64,000 nucleotides of DNA from Desmodus rotundus. Taxonomy: Eukaryota; Chordata; Mammalia; Chiroptera; Phyllostomidae. Positions 59,750 through 64,000 of the stretch are shown piece by piece. Made by a program: the position numbers and the translations under genes. How positions within the stretch are numbered: the stretch's first letter is position 1; each line of letters starts with the position of its first letter. Location: the NCBI RefSeq assembly GCF_022682495.2, contig NC_071391.1:83306154-83370153 (forward strand), given 5' to 3'. Below the pieces are notes generated by a model that searched no databases, was not told the origin of the DNA, and saw nothing but the letters and a program-made list of their open reading frames with translations.

Positions 59750-60180
59750 ATGTAAAGATGTAAGCCCTCCTGGAGCATATAGTCCAATGGGGGAGGAAAG
59801 CACATAAACATAAAGTGTGAGCATGGATGTGAAAGGCAAGTGCCTAGTGTTAGGGCATTGTGGGTGGAGGGGCCTAACCAGGGGAGGGATCTAATAGTTT
59901 CCCTAAAGGAGGTGAAAACCAAGCTAAGGCTTGAGGATGAAGCCAAAAGAAGCCTACCAAGCAGAAGTACATGTTTAAAAGACACCTGAATACATTCGGA
60001 TGGGGTTGGTTGGCAGACTGGAGGTGGGACAACAGTGAGGGGTTGTTGCAGCAATCTAGGCAAGAGACGATGGTGGCCTGGAGCAGTGGATTGGCCAAGG
60101 GATCAAGAGAAGAAAGAAAGATAAGAGGCTCTTGCAAAGTTGAATTAATAGGACTTGGTGAGTGTGGCTACACAGGGTAA
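59750..60180 (-). mobile_element. L2 fragment
   Basis: Antisense L2 order is clear: 'gtaagccctcctggagcatatagtccaatgggggagg', 'aaaggaggtgaaaacc', 'gttgcagcaatctaggcaagagacgatggtggcctggagcagtgg'. Confidence 0.75.
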
Positions 60181-60184
60181 GAAT

Positions 60185-60815
60185 GGGATGCCCAAACTTA
60201 TGGCTTGGACAACTGTGCAGATGGAAACGTCATTCTCTGAGTCAATGGTCACACTGTGGGGCAGGTTTGAGCATGATGACAGTTGCAGCTCACAGACAAA
60301 GTTTTCAGTTTGAGTCAAAGTAAGACTGAGGCCAACCTAGGGGAGTCAATCAGTGTGCAGTTAGATGAATACAAGCCAAGACCACTTGGTTGTTTTAGAA
60401 GGCAGACACAGGGTCTGTTCATGTGAACCTGGGAATTCTGTAATGCTGGTCTAGATCTCTCTTGACAGTCCCCGACATTCCAAGCCAGGACCAGGTTCCT
60501 CTCCGGGTATTCTCATTCCTCCCTCTTTCCCCTACCATAGCCCAATTCTTAGCCTCCTGCTGGATGTGGCTGGAAGGCTGAAGTTTGGGTTTAGTGGTCT
60601 GTTTCCCCTACCAAGTTGTAAGCTCCACAGAGGCAAGAACCATGTGCACCTTGTTTGCTGTGATATAGAGTTTTTACTAATGAGTTGCTGTGTGAATGAG
60701 GTGTAAATGAATGAGTGATTTTGTCAATGAGGTGTAAGTCTCAAAGGGACAGAAATTATGTCAAAGCTATACCGTAATCTTGTCTCTCACCTTCACACCT
60801 TAAAGAATGTTCTAA
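60185..60815. other. Unique DNA
   Basis: No supported feature. Confidence 0.4.
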
Positions 60816-60819
60816 CTAG

Positions 60820-61240
60820 TCTCTGTGTCTCCACTCTCGCTCATCTTCAATCTATTTTCTACTCAGCAGTGCAAGAGGTCTTTTTAAAATAAATGGGATC
60901 ATGTGACTCTCCTACTCAAAACTCTTCAAGGCTTTTCACAGCCCTGAGAATCAAAACAAAACTTCACAAAGCACATCAGTTTCTGCATAGTGTGGCGCCA
61001 TCCACCTCTACAATCTTGGGCCATGCCCTCCTCTCTTGTTCACTTTGCACCCACCCCACAGGACATTCTTCCTCTCTCTCAGCATTTCCACATGCTCTTT
61101 TCTCTGCCTGCAAAACAACCTCCCTTACTCTTTGCTAGGCTCATCTTTTAGGTCTTTGCTGGCCCTGTACTCTAAATTAGACACTATCCCCCTTTTTCTC
61201 TGTCCTAGTACTCTGTTCTTTTCCTTCACAAGCCATTAGT
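60820..61240 (+). mobile_element. L2 fragment
   Basis: Sense L2: 'gggatcatgtgactctcctactcaaaactcttcaaggcttttcacagccc', 'cctcctctcttgttcactttgcacc', 'catgctcttttctctgcctg', 'cttttaggtctttgctgg'. Confidence 0.72.
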
Positions 61241-61244
61241 CATG

Positions 61245-61440
61245 CAGTCATCCATTAATTCACTTAAACACTTATGAAGTGCCTTCCATGTGCTTGGGGC
61301 TCTGCTAGACAATGGTGACTCAACAAGGGAAGAAGCACATAAGGTCCCTGACTCTTTGAAGTTTACTTTCTGATATCTAGAGGAGGAAAACAGATAACAA
61401 ACAGCAAACAAAATTGCTAAGGGTTAACATGCAGAAGAAA
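61245..61440 (-). mobile_element. L2 3'-end fragment
   Basis: Antisense L2 terminus: 'tcatccattaattcacttaaacacttatgaagtgccttccatgtgcttggggctctgctagac', 'ctttgaagtttactttc'. With the preceding sense piece it makes a head-to-head pair of L2 copies. Confidence 0.6.
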
Positions 61441-62445
61441 ATAAACAGGATGGGGTGCTGAAGAGCATTGGTTCAGAGTGTCAAGGTTGGAGCTTTGTGG
61501 GCTGAGGCATTGAAGACTTGTGCTGAAGGGACTTGGGGAGAAGCTGATCTCTCTCCTGATCTTGGCTCCCTCCCCTCAGCCTGGCTCAGACAGGCCCCTC
61601 TATTTTTCTGCATAGGTATCAAAGTGCTATGGTATTTAGTTTCCTTCTGGCACCTTTGAAAGAGTATTGTAGCCATTTCATTGTAAAATGGCAATATTTA
61701 TAATAACCTGAAAATATCACCTTATAAAATAATTTAAACTTGCAATAAAAAATTTAAATGTCAATTTAGATGTTCTTTTGATAATTAACGTACATGTTCA
61801 TGGATGAATATTAATTATTGCTACAACATTAATAACAATGAGAGTAGAAGGTGCTGAGTGACTAGTGAATGGGAAGCTTACTATGGCATATTTATTCATT
61901 ATTGTTGCTAAGAGCATTACTTACAATAAGACCCACAATGTATTTTCATTAATCTAAATCTCATTAATTTATGGTAGGAATGAATAAATGAGAAGAAGAG
62001 GCTGACAAGAAGGAGATTATGCCCAAGTGAAAAAGAATATGGATACATCTCTGATGTATTCCTATTACTTGATTGTGTAATACTGAGCAGTTGGGAGTAA
62101 CTATGGAAGTTGTCACCTTCTCCTCCCTGCAACTATGCAAAGTGAAGCATGTAACTGAGACAAGGATGAACAATGGGTGATTAAGCATCACTTATGAACT
62201 TCTTTCTCATTATTCAGAATGATGAAAATGCAGACTGTGTGCTTCATAGGAGACTGATAATTTCCCAGCTAGCTTTTTATAAATTTTAAACATTTTAATT
62301 TAAAGCTATATAGTGGTTTACACGAATTTGTCAGCTGGATGAAGTAAAGCTGCCTTAATATTTCTTACTGAAGCTCTTACTGCTCTTAGTGCATGGGCTC
62401 ATCCCTCAGGAGCTGGGGATGAAGAAGTGAGATTTTTAAAAAAAT
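61441..62445. other. Unique DNA, AT-rich after 61680
   Basis: No supported feature. Confidence 0.4.
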
Positions 62446-62460
62446 TAATTCTCACCTGAG

Positions 62461-62680
62461 GGTATATTTTTATTGATTTGAGAGAGAGAGGAGAGATAAA
62501 GAGAGAGACAGAGAGAGAGGCATCAGCACAACAGAGAAACAGCAGTCGGTTGCCTCCCATACACATCCAGACCAGGGATTGAACTCACAACCTAGGTATG
62601 TGCCCTGACCTGGAATTGAACCCACAACCTTTTGGTGCACAAGCCAATGCTCCAACCAACTGAGCAACCCGGACAGGGCA
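62461..62680 (-). mobile_element. VES/Rhin-type tRNA-derived SINE with duplicated B-box segment
   Basis: Minus strand: 'tgccctgtccgggttgctcagttggttggagc' head, then a B-box region present twice ('gggttcaattcc' and 'gagttcaatccc'; plus strand 'ggaattgaacccacaacct' 62611-62629 and 'ggattgaactcacaacct' 62577-62594), then a CT-rich stretch and an AT tail. The duplication makes the tRNA-related part partly dimeric. Confidence 0.83.
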
Positions 62681-62694
62681 AAAGGTGAGAATTT

Positions 62695-62995
62695 TTAATT
62701 AAAATTCATCATTTCCAGCAGCCCATGAATTCAGGACACCCCAACATGCTCTACCTTAGCCTTAATAGAAACATGTAAAAGGCAAAAGAAAACAAGAACA
62801 CCCGGAAGTTTATGATGCCTTGAATTTAAAGGGGTTTCATGGACACTAACTGAGGCAGATATTGCTGTTGCTCTTGAATCTCTACCTCATGGTTCTGTTT
62901 GGAGAGGATAAAAATCTAACACCACATTTTTGGAGCTCCTTGAAATGTAGGATTGGGGGTATAGTTAATTTCTGCTGTTGCATGCATTTACGTCA
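62695..62995. other. Unique DNA
   Basis: No supported feature. Confidence 0.4.
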
Positions 62996-63192
62996 CAGGT
63001 GGCAAACACAAGGCCCATGGGCCAAATCCGGCCCCCCACCTTGTTTTATCTGGCCCAGCACCTTGTATCTATGTGGCAGCAGTGCTGAGCTCCTTGCCCC
63101 TAGCTAAGGAGTAGTTACATTTATAGTCCTAAAATTACATTCAGCCCTTTGAAGGCAACTGCAAGGCTGATGTGGCCCCCCCATGACACCCC
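62996..63192. mobile_element. Non-autonomous hAT-like element
   Basis: It starts 'cacaggtggcaaacacaaggcccatgggccaaatccggccccccacc' and ends 'gctgatgtggcccccccatgacacccctg'. The ends pair imperfectly (CA-GGTG / CACCCCTG) as short hAT-type termini. GC-rich ends, AT-richer middle, no coding. Likely a bat or laurasiatherian family, not named here. Confidence 0.6.
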
Positions 63193-63266
63193 TGCTTCAT
63201 ATGAAATTTGGAAGGTGGAAGTGAGACAGAGGTGTCCTTCCTGAGGCTTCAAATGGTCTCTGCTGG

Positions 63267-63521
63267 TCAGGATTTCCCTGCAGCAGGTTCCAGGAGTTCT
63301 CTAGCCTTCTGTGCATCAAGAAACAGTTGTAGTATTGGCAACTTCTTGGCTTTACTCTGTAATTCCTCAATCACAGCTTCGGGTCCCATGTCCAGGTGCA
63401 GGGGCTGCTGGGGTGGTGACAGCACCTCCTTTCCTGGACCAGCATTACTCGAGGACAGCTCAGAGGAGCTGTCTAAAGATAAGTTCTCTTCTGCTCTAGA
63501 AACCGGTCCAAGAGATTCAGC
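63267..63521 (-). CDS. Candidate terminal coding exon, gene unrecognised
   Basis: On the minus strand an open frame of about 84 codons ends at TGA 63267-63269. It is bounded upstream by an in-frame TAG whose AG is a possible splice acceptor ('catattctag' then the exon). The predicted peptide looks protein-like: a Ser/Glu-rich acidic linker (SLDSSSELSSSNAG), a Pro/Gln hinge, then an amphipathic helix-forming end (EAVIEELQSKAKKLPILQLF, then a DAQKARELLE segment). No Met opens it, so it would be an internal-to-last exon. It overlaps no repeat I recognise. The polypyrimidine tract at the acceptor is weak, and a plus-strand frame is open across the same stretch. It could therefore be chance or part of a processed pseudogene. 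Confidence 0.4.
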   Translation of the reverse strand, partial: AESLGPVSRAEENLSLDSSSELSSSNAGPGKEVLSPPQQPLHLDMGPEAVIEELQSKAKKLPILQLFLDAQKARELLEPAAGKS

Positions 63522-64000
63522 CTAGAATATGCACTTGCAGACTTTTTGTAAATACCTTGCTCCTTGCTCTAAATCCCTTTTTGCTTAAAATCGCTTTCTA
63601 GGTTTCTGTTTTTTGCACTAAACCCTGACTGGTATACTGATATTGTGAACTGTCTCTTTTCTTGATGTTCTGGAGGGTTTTTTACTTTTGCACAAATCAT
63701 GCATTACAGTAAGATCAGAACAGTGAGAGGAATGCTTTTCTTTTGTAAAAGGAGAGAAAGGTGATTATCAAAGGAGATTTGGGAAGGTAGAAAGAGCATG
63801 ACATCTCCACAGGAGGCACAGTCCACAGCAGATGTTTTCAGAGTGTGTTGGATGTTGCAAAGGTAGATATTGATTCCCTTCTAGGTACCCATGCCCACAA
63901 TCCCTTTGGAAAATCTTCATGTACAATACTTCTAGGTGTATCCTAGCTTGGAGACTTGATGCTTTCTAAAAAAAAAAACTCTCTAGAAATTCTTATAGGA
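63522..64000. other. Unique DNA at the right edge
   Basis: No repeat recognised. If the preceding exon is real, this would be intron on the minus strand. Confidence 0.35.

Noticed and set aside
62470..62667. 65-codon minus-strand frame
   Set aside because: It is the translated SINE body.
63208..63525. 105-codon plus-strand frame over the candidate exon
   Set aside because: The minus-strand reading has more protein-like composition and a plausible acceptor and stop. The plus-strand frame is taken as its shadow, though this remains uncertain.
1..64000. CRISPR arrays, operons, riboswitches, prokaryotic mobile elements
   Set aside because: None seen. The sequence is a mammalian nuclear genome with SINE/LINE content, and no regularly spaced short repeats were found.

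Overview
This window is vertebrate nuclear DNA, almost certainly from a bat. It carries tRNA-derived SINEs of the chiropteran VES type, L1 and half-L1 (HAL1) retrotransposons, and the usual ancient mammalian background of MIR, L2, MaLR LTRs and hAT/Tigger fossils. There is no operon structure, no dense coding, no CRISPR array and no phage. No host gene can be named. One stretch near the right end (minus strand, 63267-63521) reads like the terminal coding exon of a gene, but it is not recognised.

Layout. 1-4258 is a degraded L1 (plus) carrying a solo LTR and a large internal deletion. 4279-4474 is a VES SINE. 4997-6903 is a HAL1 on the minus strand with a complete ORF1. 6926-12100 is mostly unique DNA with MIR fragments. 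12486-14538 is a second, broken HAL1. 14555-15930 holds L1 ends, a pyrimidine tract and an old LTR. 17851-18549 is an old DNA transposon. 18650-27430 is largely unique. 27440-40832 is LINE-rich: an ancient L1 piece, a SINE, and an older L1 split by a full-length, much younger L1 at 30102-36914. 40858-45835 is MaLR LTRs and old L1 pieces, one of them split by a twin-primed L1 insertion. 45840-64000 is mainly unique DNA with scattered MIR, L2, hAT and one more VES-type SINE.

The centrepiece is the 6.8 kb L1. It has a CpG-rich 5'UTR opening with a YY1-type motif, an intact 310-codon ORF1, and an ORF2 open over 1271 codons except for one TAG at codon 56. A G-rich 3'UTR, a poly(A) tail and a perfect 14-bp target duplication complete it. 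Function of these elements is by family knowledge: ORF1p coats the L1 RNA, while ORF2p nicks the target and reverse-transcribes. HAL1 and SINE copies lack ORF2 and must borrow it. I found no convincing previously undescribed system. The most useful leads are the single-mutation L1, the HAL1 with an open ORF1, the twin-primed insertion and the candidate exon. All family names rest on recognition by eye and were not checked against a repeat library.
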